Part shown: one piece after another, positions 1-8,039 of the stretch
How positions within the stretch are numbered: position 1 is the first letter of the stretch
How the letters are laid out: the number at the start of each line of letters is the position of its first letter
NCBI GenBank assembly: GCA_041651295.1
Contig: JBAZJN010000002.1
Coordinates: 1-64,000, forward strand
DNA: 64,000 bases
Direction: 5' to 3'
Source of the DNA: JBAZJN01 sp041651295
GTDB taxonomy: Bacteria; Patescibacteriota; UBA1384; XYA2-FULL-43-10; CAINNR01
Notes under the pieces: model-generated
Databases searched by the model: none
Told to the model about the DNA's origin: nothing
The model's input: the letters and a program-made list of their open reading frames with translations, nothing else
Translations under genes and position numbers: made by a program

Positions 1-1
1 T

Positions 2-175
2 TTACTGGCTGGAAAGTTACAAATGGATTTTGCCAAACAATACGATTTACTTCTCGAATTGCCCCAAGAAACTCGGCTAATGGGCGGAACAAAAACACTC
101 ATTTTAAGACGAAATTCGGAATGGTGGTGTGTTCTCGCCAAGGCTCGAACAATTTTCAAACGGGGCGATTCCTGA
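2..175 (+). CDS. C-terminal fragment of an unrecognised protein, running in from the left edge
   Basis: An open frame enters from the window edge and runs 57 codons to TGA at 173-175. The first ~40 residues look like normal protein (acidic and hydrophobic residues alternate, ending near a Trp-Trp pair). The last ~17 residues lie inside the inverted repeat that begins at 122, so the natural C-terminus was probably replaced or extended by the repeat. The opposite strand is also open here, starting with ATG at 95 just outside the repeat, but its composition looks less like protein. I do not recognise the family. Confidence 0.4.
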   Translation, partial: LLAGKLQMDFAKQYDLLLELPQETRLMGGTKTLILRRNSEWWCVLAKARTIFKRGDS

Positions 176-410
176 TTGGCGTTTTTCGGGCATTCACTTG
201 AAACCACTCCCCATTGCTACCCATACACCTCTGAAACCCATTGAGACGGCTCGCCGTCTGGCAAATTGCTGGACACAATACATTGGGCGTTTTTCGGCTG
301 GGATCCGCTCCTCCCGAGGCCAAACCCATTTGGCTCTTTCCTCTGTTTTCAAAGGCTGACTCCTTAAGCCAACTTCTCGGCTCGGGATTTGGGGGTTGGG
401 GGGTGAAAAT
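122..410. repeat. Left copy of a ~289-bp inverted repeat (IR-L)
   Basis: This stretch is the reverse complement, with scattered differences, of 14241-14529. The outer ~70 bases (122-194) are essentially identical to the partner; the rest is similar by eye at roughly 85%, and the inner G-rich end (about 390-410) matches again. Short open frames run through both copies, but insertions shift the frame between them, so the repeat is unlikely to code for protein. It contains a small hairpin (GACGGC/GCCGTC around 244-256). Together the copies bracket the whole restriction-modification island. Confidence 0.9.
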
Positions 411-474
411 TTATTTATATATGCGCTTGCCCCACCCTACCCAGCGCGCGCAAGATAACACTCCCTTTTGGGTT

Positions 475-538
475 TACTATTATGGTTTACTGGTGTACTA
501 TTATAATAGCGTAAAGATAATAATATTTATAATATAAT
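475..538 (+). promoter_or_regulatory. Promoter and candidate operator of the controller-hsdM operon
   Basis: Two overlapping TATAAT hexamers lie at 528-533 and 533-538, just upstream of the controller gene. A perfect 12-bp palindrome, CTATTATAATAG, sits at 498-509 where the -35 region would be, and TACTATTAT occurs twice (475-483 and 496-504). No good -35 hexamer is visible, as expected for a promoter that depends on or is controlled by a C protein. Family knowledge says XRE controllers bind such operators just upstream of themselves; its use here is inferred. Confidence 0.55.
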
Positions 539-558
539 ACTACTAACAGGATAGCGAT

Positions 559-759
559 ATGTCAAATATTCAGAAGACACTTAGGAAGTTAAGAGAATCA
601 AAAGGATTGTCCCAGGAAAAATTGGCAAGGTTAGCCGATGTTGCTAATAACACAATTATTAAGATTGAAGTTGGTAAAAATCAGAACCCAACACTCGACA
701 CTCTCAAAAAGGTTGCGAAAGCCCTTGATGTGAGCGTTGATGACTTAATCAAGGATTAA
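559..759 (+). CDS. XRE-family helix-turn-helix regulator, likely restriction-modification controller (C) protein
   Basis: This 66-residue protein is a single XRE/Cro-type HTH domain. The recognition-helix region is around residues 18-40 (LSQEKLARLADVANNTI), followed by IEVGKNQNPTLDTLKKVAKAL and DVSVDDLI, the usual end of this fold. The size matches controller proteins of restriction systems, which delay nuclease expression until methylation is established. It starts at ATG 559 after a weak ACAGGA ribosome site and ends one base before hsdM, so the two are co-transcribed. The palindrome at 498-509 is a candidate self-binding site. The HTH call is secure; the controller role comes from position and size. 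Confidence 0.88.
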   Translation: MSNIQKTLRKLRESKGLSQEKLARLADVANNTIIKIEVGKNQNPTLDTLKKVAKALDVSVDDLIKD

Positions 760-760
760 A

Positions 761-2317
761 ATGGTAAAAGATGCGAACAAGGAAAAATCTCTTGAAAACT
801 GGATTTGGGATGCAGCTTGCGCAATTCGTGGCGCAAAAGATGCCGGTAAATTTAAGGATTACATTCTACCTTTGATTTTTGTAAAGAGACTTTGTGATGT
901 TTTTGACGATGAGGTAAACAGAATTGCAAAAGGAGGTTCACGGACCGAAGCTCTCAAGAAAATCGATGCAGATCATTCTCGTGTTCGATTCTACATTCCC
1001 ATAAGGCCTAAAGACTCTGAAAAACTCGACACCTGGCAAGCTATAAGATCGCTATCTCGCAACATTGGCGAAGAACTGACTAGAATCATTCGCGAGATTG
1101 CTTCGCATAACCCACTACTCGACGACGTTATTAACACAATTGATTACAATGCTACAACTCGCGGACAAAGAGAAATTGACGATCACCGACTATCAAATCT
1201 CATCGAGGCCATAAGTCAGAAGCGACTAGGATTGAAAGATGTCGATCCCGATATTATCGGCCAGAGTTACGAATACTTGATAAGAAAATTCGCCGAGAAT
1301 TCTGGAAAATCCGGAGGCGAATTTTTCACACCTCCCGAGGTTGGTAAAATTATGGCTCTTATTATGGACCCAGAGCCAGGCATGGAAATATACGACCCAA
1401 CCTGTGGGTCAGCCGGTTTACTTATAAAATGTGAATCTGTCTTAAACGAAAAAATGGAAGCACAGGGCAAAAAGGTTTTTGCGCCACTAACTCTAAATGG
1501 CCAAGAGCTGGAAAAAGACAACTGGGCGATGGCAAAGATGAATATGATAATTCACGATATGCAGGGTGATATCGAGCTCGGCGATACTTTTCATAATCCA
1601 AAATTCAAAGACCCATCTGGCCATGGGGTTAAAAAGTTTGATAGAGCAGTTGCTAATCCGATGTGGAATCAACCAGGGTTTAGGGAAGAAACTTACACCG
1701 ATGACGTTTTTCATCGTTTTCCGGCTGGCAATCCTGGCGGTAAAGCGGACTGGGGCTGGGCACAACATATTTTTTCAAGTTTGAAAGATAACGGACGCGC
1801 TGCCATAGTTCTCGATACTGGCGCTGCTTCTCGTGGAAGTGGAAACGCCAATACCAACAAAGAAAAAGATGTTAGAAAATGGTTTGTCGAGCATGACCTG
1901 ATTGAAGGAGTCTTATATTTGCCCGAAAATCTTTTTTATAACACTACTGCGCCGGGAATTATTATTTTCATCAACAAAAATAAGCCTGCCAATCTTAAAG
2001 ACAAAATATTTCTTATCAATGCCAGTAACGAATTTGTCAAAGGTGATCCGAAAAACTATATTTCCGAAGATCAGATTAAAAAAATTGCTGAAACATTCAA
2101 ATCAAAAACGGAGATTGAAAAATACAGCAAGTTTATCTTAAAAGACGAAACCGCAAAAAACGATTACAACATTTCTCCTTCTCGCTACATTCACAACGGA
2201 GTTACTGAAGAATATGAACCAATTGAAGATATTTTGGTCGAGTTAAAAGAGACTGAACAAAAAGCCAAAGAAGCAGACAAAAAACTCAATGAAGTTTTGA
2301 GAGAATTGGGATTTTAA
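761..2317 (+). CDS. hsdM: Type I restriction-modification system, DNA methyltransferase subunit HsdM
   Basis: HsdM transfers a methyl group from S-adenosylmethionine to adenine N6 at the site chosen by HsdS. This 518-residue protein has the N-terminal helical HsdM domain (about 1-150) and the N6-methyltransferase domain (about 160-470). The SAM-binding motif is DPTCGSAGLL (near residue 211). The catalytic motif reads NPMWNQ rather than the more familiar NPPF/NPPY; this variant is found in a branch of type I HsdM proteins. Length is normal. It follows the controller gene by one base and overlaps the next gene by one base (TAATG), so it belongs to one operon. Confidence 0.96.
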   Translation: MVKDANKEKSLENWIWDAACAIRGAKDAGKFKDYILPLIFVKRLCDVFDDEVNRIAKGGSRTEALKKIDADHSRVRFYIPIRPKDSEKLDTWQAIRSLSRNIGEELTRIIREIASHNPLLDDVINTIDYNATTRGQREIDDHRLSNLIEAISQKRLGLKDVDPDIIGQSYEYLIRKFAENSGKSGGEFFTPPEVGKIMALIMDPEPGMEIYDPTCGSAGLLIKCESVLNEKMEAQGKKVFAPLTLNGQELEKDNWAMAKMNMIIHDMQGDIELGDTFHNPKFKDPSGHGVKKFDRAVANPMWNQPGFREETYTDDVFHRFPAGNPGGKADWGWAQHIFSSLKDNGRAAIVLDTGAASRGSGNANTNKEKDVRKWFVEHDLIEGVLYLPENLFYNTTAPGIIIFINKNKPANLKDKIFLINASNEFVKGDPKNYISEDQIKKIAETFKSKTEIEKYSKFILKDETAKNDYNISPSRYIHNGVTEEYEPIEDILVELKETEQKAKEADKKLNEVLRELGF

Positions 2318-3093
2318 TGAAATTAGTAAATTTTTTTATCGACGAATCGGGGTTTGCAAATCCCAAACAAAAAGAGTCACCATGCTATATACTTTGTGGT
2401 TGCATGATTCGTGACGATTGCCGTCATTATTTAAAAATCAAAGCTGACCAGATTAAATATAAATATTGGGGCAGAGAGGACATTGTTTTTCATTCTAGAG
2501 AAATATTTAGAGAAGCAGGCGAGTTCAAATTACTTAAAAACTCTGCTATTCGAGACGATTTTGAAAAAGATTTATTTACTTTTCTGAATCGCGGGGGCTA
2601 TGAAATATTTGCAGTTGTTGTTGACAAAGATAAAGCGTTAAAGAAAAACTGGAATGAGATTAAGGTTTATAAAGAATCAACTGATGCTATTGTTAGAAAG
2701 TTTGTTCTCTCTCTGCTTGCAAAGAAATGTCATGGTAGATTAGTAGTCGAATCGGCTACGTCGCAGAAAGACTTTCTTTTTCACAAGGCAGTTGGGTTTT
2801 ACCTATCAAATGGTGTCAAAGAATTTAAGGTGCCGTACTCTGATGTCCAAAAGTGGTTGTCTGAAGTTTCTTTTGTAACAAAAAAGAACCATGACATTGA
2901 GGAACAAATAGCCGATTTATTGACCTATGGTGCTAAATTAAAATTTATAAAAAAGAAACCGCAAGAGATGACAAATTATGAGGAAAAAATTTTAAAAACT
3001 TTTGAAAGTAAACTATTTTATGTTAATCCTAATACTGGAACATTCAAAAAACAATTCTATGATCAGATTAATAGTTTTGAAATTATCCCATAA
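2317..3093 (+). CDS. DUF3800 family protein
   Basis: This 258-residue protein opens with the DUF3800 signature NFFIDESG (residues 4-11). It ends its conserved region with an IADLLTYG segment near residue 202, matching the family's second acidic motif. DUF3800 is predicted to adopt an RNase H-like fold with these acidic residues as a metal site, and its members recur in defence loci and mobile elements; a nuclease role is inferred, not shown. The start codon overlaps the hsdM stop by one base, so the two are translationally coupled. There is no other family I would prefer. Confidence 0.82.
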   Translation: MKLVNFFIDESGFANPKQKESPCYILCGCMIRDDCRHYLKIKADQIKYKYWGREDIVFHSREIFREAGEFKLLKNSAIRDDFEKDLFTFLNRGGYEIFAVVVDKDKALKKNWNEIKVYKESTDAIVRKFVLSLLAKKCHGRLVVESATSQKDFLFHKAVGFYLSNGVKEFKVPYSDVQKWLSEVSFVTKKNHDIEEQIADLLTYGAKLKFIKKKPQEMTNYEEKILKTFESKLFYVNPNTGTFKKQFYDQINSFEIIP

Positions 3094-3241
3094 AATGCAA
3101 AAAAACTGGGTTGCGGCATCACGCTCACTCTCCAGCTTTTAGCAATTTAAGAATATCAACCCTGAGAAATTATGTCAATAGTAATAAATGACAATACAAG
3201 TTGCGACTAAATATTTAAATGATGCAAAATAAGGAACGAAA

Positions 3242-3562
3242 ATGAAAAGAGATGAAATAATTTCGGCAATACAAAATCAACAAATGCTAAGAGTTTCTTT
3301 TCGCAAAGAAACCGATGGAGACTGGGTTACCCGAACCGTCGCCCCATACGACATATACAAACAGACTAAAAGTGGCGAATATTTTGAGCAAGATATTCTG
3401 CTAGGCTATGCAAAAGGAGATGTTCTTCATCGATCGCATGTTGTATCGATTTATTTAAACAATATCCAGAGTATAGAATCTGTCGGTGAGCATTTTGATG
3501 GCGACGAAATAAGAAGATTAATAAAACCTAAACACCAACCAAACATTGATAGGAATTGGTAA
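3242..3562 (+). CDS. Stand-alone WYL-like domain protein
   Basis: This 106-residue protein resembles the WYL domain: an RVSFRKETDG strand, an RTVAPYDIY turn, a strand with LLGYA, then SHVVSIYLNNIQSIE. WYL domains bind ligands, often nucleotides or nucleic acids, and regulate CRISPR, BREX and other defence loci, normally fused to an HTH. No HTH is present here, so it may pair with the XRE protein at 559 or act alone. A 148-bp gap precedes it, the only sizeable gap in the front half of the operon. It overlaps the next gene by one base. The domain assignment is by eye on a short protein and is moderately sure. Confidence 0.6.
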   Translation: MKRDEIISAIQNQQMLRVSFRKETDGDWVTRTVAPYDIYKQTKSGEYFEQDILLGYAKGDVLHRSHVVSIYLNNIQSIESVGEHFDGDEIRRLIKPKHQPNIDRNW

Positions 3563-4092
3563 TGCCAAATAAAGAGGAAAAAAATGAAATTGATTTTAAA
3601 AAACTTTCAACGAATTACTTTGAGGCTGCAATAGAAAATTCTAAAATAGCCAACGAAATAATTAAAAACTTTCAAAACTGGCTTTTGATATTTTCGATAG
3701 CAGAATTGACTTTTATCGGATCAATTTTCTCAATTGATTTTGATAAAACGCAAAAAATTCTCTTTGCACCAGTTATTTCATTGATTTCTGTCGCTGGTTA
3801 TCTATTACTATCAAACTTCATTTTCTTTTTCATTGCCTGCAAATATCAACACACCCATGTTTTGAAAAGTACCAGATTTTATTTCAAACTCAGCGAAGAT
3901 GTTAAAGATTTCAATAAAAAGGTTAAGCAAGAAGTTGAGGATTTGCCGGATTGTCTAAGCGATAAAGACCTAGCAAAATTTTCAACTGATAATAAGGCAA
4001 ATCTGTTTTTCAACTTATCAGTACTTGCAATCTTTCTTGCAACCTTGATTATCATAATAATTTTCCCGTTACTTTTTAATAAAGCGAGTTGA
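3562..4092 (+). CDS. Small membrane protein of unknown function in the type I R-M operon
   Basis: This 176-residue protein starts at ATG 3562, overlapping the previous stop; a TTG two codons upstream is possible. Three hydrophobic segments are visible: around residues 36-60, around 68-95, and 148-172 at the C-terminus. Between the second and third lies a charged ~50-residue loop, and the N-terminus is acidic and soluble. Small membrane proteins in defence operons often act as effectors or anchors (family-level knowledge), but nothing here identifies a named family. Its tight packing between the WYL-like gene and hsdS implies co-expression. Confidence 0.7.
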   Translation: MPNKEEKNEIDFKKLSTNYFEAAIENSKIANEIIKNFQNWLLIFSIAELTFIGSIFSIDFDKTQKILFAPVISLISVAGYLLLSNFIFFFIACKYQHTHVLKSTRFYFKLSEDVKDFNKKVKQEVEDLPDCLSDKDLAKFSTDNKANLFFNLSVLAIFLATLIIIIIFPLLFNKAS

Positions 4093-4094
4093 TA

Positions 4095-5348
4095 ATGGAA
4101 CAACAGACCAAGAATCGAGAATGGAAAACAGTCAGACTTGACTCGATTTTTGATATTCAGCAAGGAAAGCAGGTTTCTGAAAGTAACCGAGTCGGAGCAA
4201 ACCAAAGACCATTTTTAAGAACGGCTAATGTTTTCTGGGGGAAATTATCCCTTAAAAATCTTGACCATATGAATTTTACGGAAGCGGAAGAGACCAGATA
4301 TGCACTTCGAGATGGCGACATTTTGGTATGCGAGGGTGGCGATGTAGGGCGCTCAACAATTTGGCATAACGAGATAGAAAATTGCTATCATCAAAATCAT
4401 TTGCACAGGTTAAGAAAAATCAATAACAATACTGATGAAAATTTTGTATTGAGATGGTTGCAGTATCAGATAGTTGATAATAAAATTTTGACAGGTCGAG
4501 CCAATTCTACAACAATACCAAATTTATCAAAATCAAGATTAAGTGAACTTGAAATTACGCTTCCTGGTGTTTCGGAACAAAAAGCAATTTCCAACGTTCT
4601 CACAACTACGCAAGGTGCAATTGCTGGGCAAGAGGAATTGATTGAAAAGCTGAAAAAGCTCAAAAAAACCATGATGCAGCACCTTTTCACTCATGGCACA
4701 AAAAACGAGCCAACAAAAATGTCCGAAATCGGCGAGATTCCAGAGAGCTGGGAAATTGTCAGGCTTGGAGATGTGGGCGAAGTATCTTATGGGATACAGG
4801 CAGCTGTTGCCACATTATTAAAGCCAATAGGTTATAAGATAATAACAAACAAGAATATCACTTTGAGCGGAGAAATTATTTTTGACAAAGTGAATTATTA
4901 CCAACCAAAGACAAGTAGAGAGTTATCTAGCTTTGTGGAATATGGCGATGTACTGCTCAATTGGAGGAGTGGCAGCAGAGAGCATGTGGGAAAAACTGCA
5001 ATATTTGCTGGAGAGGAAAAGATACTACACTCATCATTTATTCTAAAAATAAGAACCAACCAAAAGCGGATGATCAATAAACTATTATTTTACTACATTA
5101 ATTGGATTAGAGAAAATGGATATTTTGTCAAGCTTCAGACTTACTCTGTCAACGCAAAATTTAATAAGAGCTCTGTGCTTTCAATGAAAATTATTGCACC
5201 GCCTATTAGCGAACAACAAGATTTGCTGGTAGCTCTTGATGCGCTAACGGAAAAAATCGAATCAGTTCAAGCAAAATTATCAATATATCAAAAATTATTC
5301 AAAACCCTACTCCATGAACTGATGAGTGGACTGAGGAGGCTGTCATGA
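4095..5348 (+). CDS. hsdS: Type I restriction-modification system, specificity subunit HsdS
   Basis: HsdS recognises a two-part DNA target and positions HsdM and HsdR. This 417-residue protein has the classic layout. Target-recognition domain 1 spans about residues 8-150. A conserved helical region spans about 155-205, with VSEQKAISNVL and KKLKKTMMQHLF. Domain 2 begins with IPESWEIVRLGDVG and ends near 355. A second conserved helix starts with SEQQDLLVALDAL. I chose ATG 4095, two codons after a possible TTG. It overlaps the following gene by four bases (ATGA). A degraded copy of its last ~30 codons occurs at 6280-6350. Confidence 0.95.
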   Translation: MEQQTKNREWKTVRLDSIFDIQQGKQVSESNRVGANQRPFLRTANVFWGKLSLKNLDHMNFTEAEETRYALRDGDILVCEGGDVGRSTIWHNEIENCYHQNHLHRLRKINNNTDENFVLRWLQYQIVDNKILTGRANSTTIPNLSKSRLSELEITLPGVSEQKAISNVLTTTQGAIAGQEELIEKLKKLKKTMMQHLFTHGTKNEPTKMSEIGEIPESWEIVRLGDVGEVSYGIQAAVATLLKPIGYKIITNKNITLSGEIIFDKVNYYQPKTSRELSSFVEYGDVLLNWRSGSREHVGKTAIFAGEEKILHSSFILKIRTNQKRMINKLLFYYINWIRENGYFVKLQTYSVNAKFNKSSVLSMKIIAPPISEQQDLLVALDALTEKIESVQAKLSIYQKLFKTLLHELMSGLRRLS

Positions 5349-6238
5349 AAGATGGGGAGAACCTTAGAGGCTTTACTTCCGATTTCGGTGCAGAATTTTT
5401 TATCGAACAAGCAAAGTACTGGAATCTACATATTTTAAAAAAAATAGTCGCCAGAAATGCAGATGATATTGAATCCGAATACTATTCTTCGATGGAAAAA
5501 GCTGTTAACACAATTGCAGGTAAATTTAAACCGCCATATTATAATCCTTACAAGCATTGGTTCCCGTATTATGAAGTTGTCCTTACTTTGGAAGAGATTG
5601 AGCTGTTAAAAGGTGTAATTGGCGACAACCACGCCTTTCTCATGCGAAAAATTGAACAGAAAAAAACTCTTGGTTCATTTATGGATTCTAAGGCCGAGGA
5701 GAAAGAATTACAGAATATCGAGCGATGGGTTACTAGTATTGCACCAAGTATGAGTGATTCAATTGGTAAAAGATTTTTTAAACCATTTGAAGAAACGCAC
5801 AGAGAAAGCAAAATTATAATGGAAAACAAGTCAATAACAGATGAATATAATTATGTTGATCCAAAAAGGATTGATGATGTATCTCAAATTAAAAACGAAG
5901 AATTTGATCAAACAAAACTTATTGCGCTTCTGAACGAGCTTAATATCGCTAGTAAAAATGGGTGCTATTTATCAGTCACTTATTTGCTCAGGGCAATCAT
6001 CGATCATGTCCCCCCAATATTTGACTGTAAGACGTTCAGTGAGGTTGCAAATAACCATGTAGGGAAAAGTATAAAAGATCTTTTTGAGCGGTTAGACAAA
6101 TCATCGAGAAACTTAGCTGATTTATATCTACACGATCAAATTAAGAAAAAGGAAAGTATGCCCAATGCTACTCAAGTAAATTATACCAACGAGCTGGATC
6201 TATTGTTGGGTGAGATAGTAAAAAAACTTTCAAAATAA
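5345..6238 (+). CDS. Unknown protein coupled to hsdS, with an R-x4-H (HEPN-like) motif
   Basis: This 297-residue soluble protein starts inside the hsdS stop (ATGA overlap), so it is translationally coupled to it. I do not recognise a named family. The N-terminal ~150 residues are mixed helix and strand. The C-terminal ~100 residues form a helical unit containing NGCYLSVTYLLRAIIDH, where R-x4-H matches the minimal HEPN ribonuclease signature, followed by SSRNLADLYLHDQIKKKE. HEPN proteins are frequent toxins or abortive-infection effectors; with one short motif this remains a hypothesis. It lies between hsdS and the OLD-type gene, inside the segment that separates hsdS from hsdR. Confidence 0.65.
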   Translation: MKDGENLRGFTSDFGAEFFIEQAKYWNLHILKKIVARNADDIESEYYSSMEKAVNTIAGKFKPPYYNPYKHWFPYYEVVLTLEEIELLKGVIGDNHAFLMRKIEQKKTLGSFMDSKAEEKELQNIERWVTSIAPSMSDSIGKRFFKPFEETHRESKIIMENKSITDEYNYVDPKRIDDVSQIKNEEFDQTKLIALLNELNIASKNGCYLSVTYLLRAIIDHVPPIFDCKTFSEVANNHVGKSIKDLFERLDKSSRNLADLYLHDQIKKKESMPNATQVNYTNELDLLLGEIVKKLSK

Positions 6239-6251
6239 CAAACAGGAAACT

Positions 6252-6368
6252 ATGAATCAACCCACAGAACAAAAATCAGTGCAAGAAAAATTATCAGCAT
6301 ATCAAAAATTATTTAAAACCTTACCTCAAGAACCCATGAGTGAAGAGAGACGAGTTTATGGCAATTAA
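6252..6368 (+). pseudogene. Chimeric scar: start of hsdR fused to the end of hsdS
   Basis: A 38-codon frame begins with MNQPTEQKSVQ, nearly identical to the start of HsdR at 8040 (MKQPTEQKSVQ). It then continues as KLSAYQKLFKTL, nearly identical to the end of HsdS (KLSIYQKLFKTL, about 5275-5320). The switch falls in TCAGT-CA, which both parents share. It is best explained as the join left by a rearrangement that once placed the two gene ends together, before or during insertion of the flanking genes. It ends inside the next gene's start region and is unlikely to be functional, although it keeps a ribosome site. Confidence 0.85.
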
Positions 6369-8031
6369 ATCATTGAAAATTGAGAATTACAAATGTCTTA
6401 ATCTAACAATTGACGAACTGGCCATTCCTAATGGTATAGTTGGTAGTGGATTAAACATTTTTGTTGGGGAAAACGCAACCGGAAAGACATCAGTCCTGGA
6501 AGTGATTAACCTAATGGTTGATTCTGCGTATACTATTCAAAATAGATTATCAATCAATGATTTTTGTAATCCCAACGAACCAATTGTATTTGATTTTGAG
6601 TTGGGCAGCCTAACAAAATTTAAATTACCCGAAACTTTTCGTGGGTCATCTGTGAATGCTAAGGGTATTGGCATAGAGATTAAAATAAGAAACAATAGAT
6701 CTCCTGGCAAGTTATTGTCGACTCCATTACAAATTGTCTCGAAGGCTCTGACCGATGACTCAAACGCGACAACTTCTACAGGAGGTCAAAGCACTGCCAA
6801 TTTAGATGATTTTACTTTAGGGTTTGATGTTGATCGCCTTGAGGGCGGATTAAATATTTTCTATTTCGATAAGCATAGAACTCGCCATGTTTCTAAAAGC
6901 TCAAATTACAAAAATACATTCGATAGAGTTCTTGACGACTTAAGCTGGAAATTTCACAAAAAACTTAGAGAAAGCATTACTGCTGAGAACGATTTGTTTG
7001 AAAAATTTAACAACGATTTTTTCGAGCTAATAATCAAGACGGCACAAGAAGGAGCTGGTTCACTTGTGGCCAATGAGACTGCCGAATTTTTTAACAGAGA
7101 AGATTTTAAAAATGTTCGAATTGAATTTATGAATATTCTTTCACCGTTCGAAAATGCTTTTTTTGCTATGAGAAAGAATGACGAGTTAAGGCAAATATTT
7201 GTGAATAAACTCGGCGCGGGTGTTGAAATGATATTTTCTCTTTTGTTCTTAAAGTCTATTGCTTCTGCTTCGAGAGGGAAAATGATATATTTAATTGACG
7301 AGCCTGAAATTTCTTTGCATCCACAAGCACAAAAAAAGCTCTTTGATATAATTCTAGAGCTCTCGAAAGATTCCCAGGTTTTTGTTGCGACTCACTCACC
7401 CTATTTTATAGATCCTGATCTTGTCGGTAATATATTTAAATTTGAATTAGATAGTGATTTATCTTCACAATTCAAAAGGTACAGAGACGAATCCCTGCTA
7501 ACTTCTAAAGAGAAACGGATATTTGACTTAGAATTTTCTCAAATATTTTTTGGGAATAAGATTTTTGCTGTTGAAGGTTTTCGAGATTCCGAACGTTTTT
7601 CTAAATTTTTCTCTTCTATTGATCAGACATTTAATGATAAGTATACAGTTATTAAAATGGACGGTAAGGGCGATACAAAAAAATATCTGAAAGTTTTATT
7701 AGGATTTGACTTGGATTACAAGCTTATTCTTGACCTTGATGTTTTAACTGTGAAAAATGACCACGAACAAAATGTTATTTCAGCAACATTTCATGGAATT
7801 TTCAATGAGATTGCAGACAAAATAACACAATTAAACAAAAGCGATCGAAACTCATTAAAAACAAATATGCTGTCGGATAATGAGAAGGATCTTAAAATAG
7901 AAATCATCGGTCTTCTCGAAGACAAGAATATTTTTGTGCTATCAGATGGTGAAATTGAAGATTATTTAGATGCTAATGGCAACCCTAGCGATAATGACAA
8001 AAAAACAGAACTTGAAGAATTTATAAAGTGA
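6358..8031 (+). CDS. OLD-family ATPase with C-terminal TOPRIM-like nuclease domain
   Basis: This 557-residue protein joins an SMC/RecF-type ATPase to a TOPRIM domain. Walker A is GENATGKTS (near residue 38), Walker B is IYLIDEPEISLHP (near 315), and the switch histidine follows in VFVATHSPYF. The C-terminal part has the TOPRIM glutamate in FAVEGFRDSE (near 405) and a DxD pair in LILDLDVL (near 465). OLD-type nucleases include P2 OLD, GajA of Gabija and related defence ATPases. No UvrD-like GajB partner is next to it, so it is not a standard Gabija pair. I chose ATG 6358 after GAAGAGAGA rather than the upstream GTG at 6340. It ends nine bases before hsdR. Confidence 0.85.
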   Translation: MAIKSLKIENYKCLNLTIDELAIPNGIVGSGLNIFVGENATGKTSVLEVINLMVDSAYTIQNRLSINDFCNPNEPIVFDFELGSLTKFKLPETFRGSSVNAKGIGIEIKIRNNRSPGKLLSTPLQIVSKALTDDSNATTSTGGQSTANLDDFTLGFDVDRLEGGLNIFYFDKHRTRHVSKSSNYKNTFDRVLDDLSWKFHKKLRESITAENDLFEKFNNDFFELIIKTAQEGAGSLVANETAEFFNREDFKNVRIEFMNILSPFENAFFAMRKNDELRQIFVNKLGAGVEMIFSLLFLKSIASASRGKMIYLIDEPEISLHPQAQKKLFDIILELSKDSQVFVATHSPYFIDPDLVGNIFKFELDSDLSSQFKRYRDESLLTSKEKRIFDLEFSQIFFGNKIFAVEGFRDSERFSKFFSSIDQTFNDKYTVIKMDGKGDTKKYLKVLLGFDLDYKLILDLDVLTVKNDHEQNVISATFHGIFNEIADKITQLNKSDRNSLKTNMLSDNEKDLKIEIIGLLEDKNIFVLSDGEIEDYLDANGNPSDNDKKTELEEFIK

Positions 8032-8039
8032 GGATTTTT

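Noticed and set aside
129..537. Protein-coding frames within the left repeat
   Set aside because: The frames are broken by insertions relative to the right copy, so they are not conserved as protein.
6358..8031. Complete Gabija system
   Set aside because: The OLD-type gene lacks the UvrD-like GajB helicase beside it; the neighbours are an unknown protein and hsdR.
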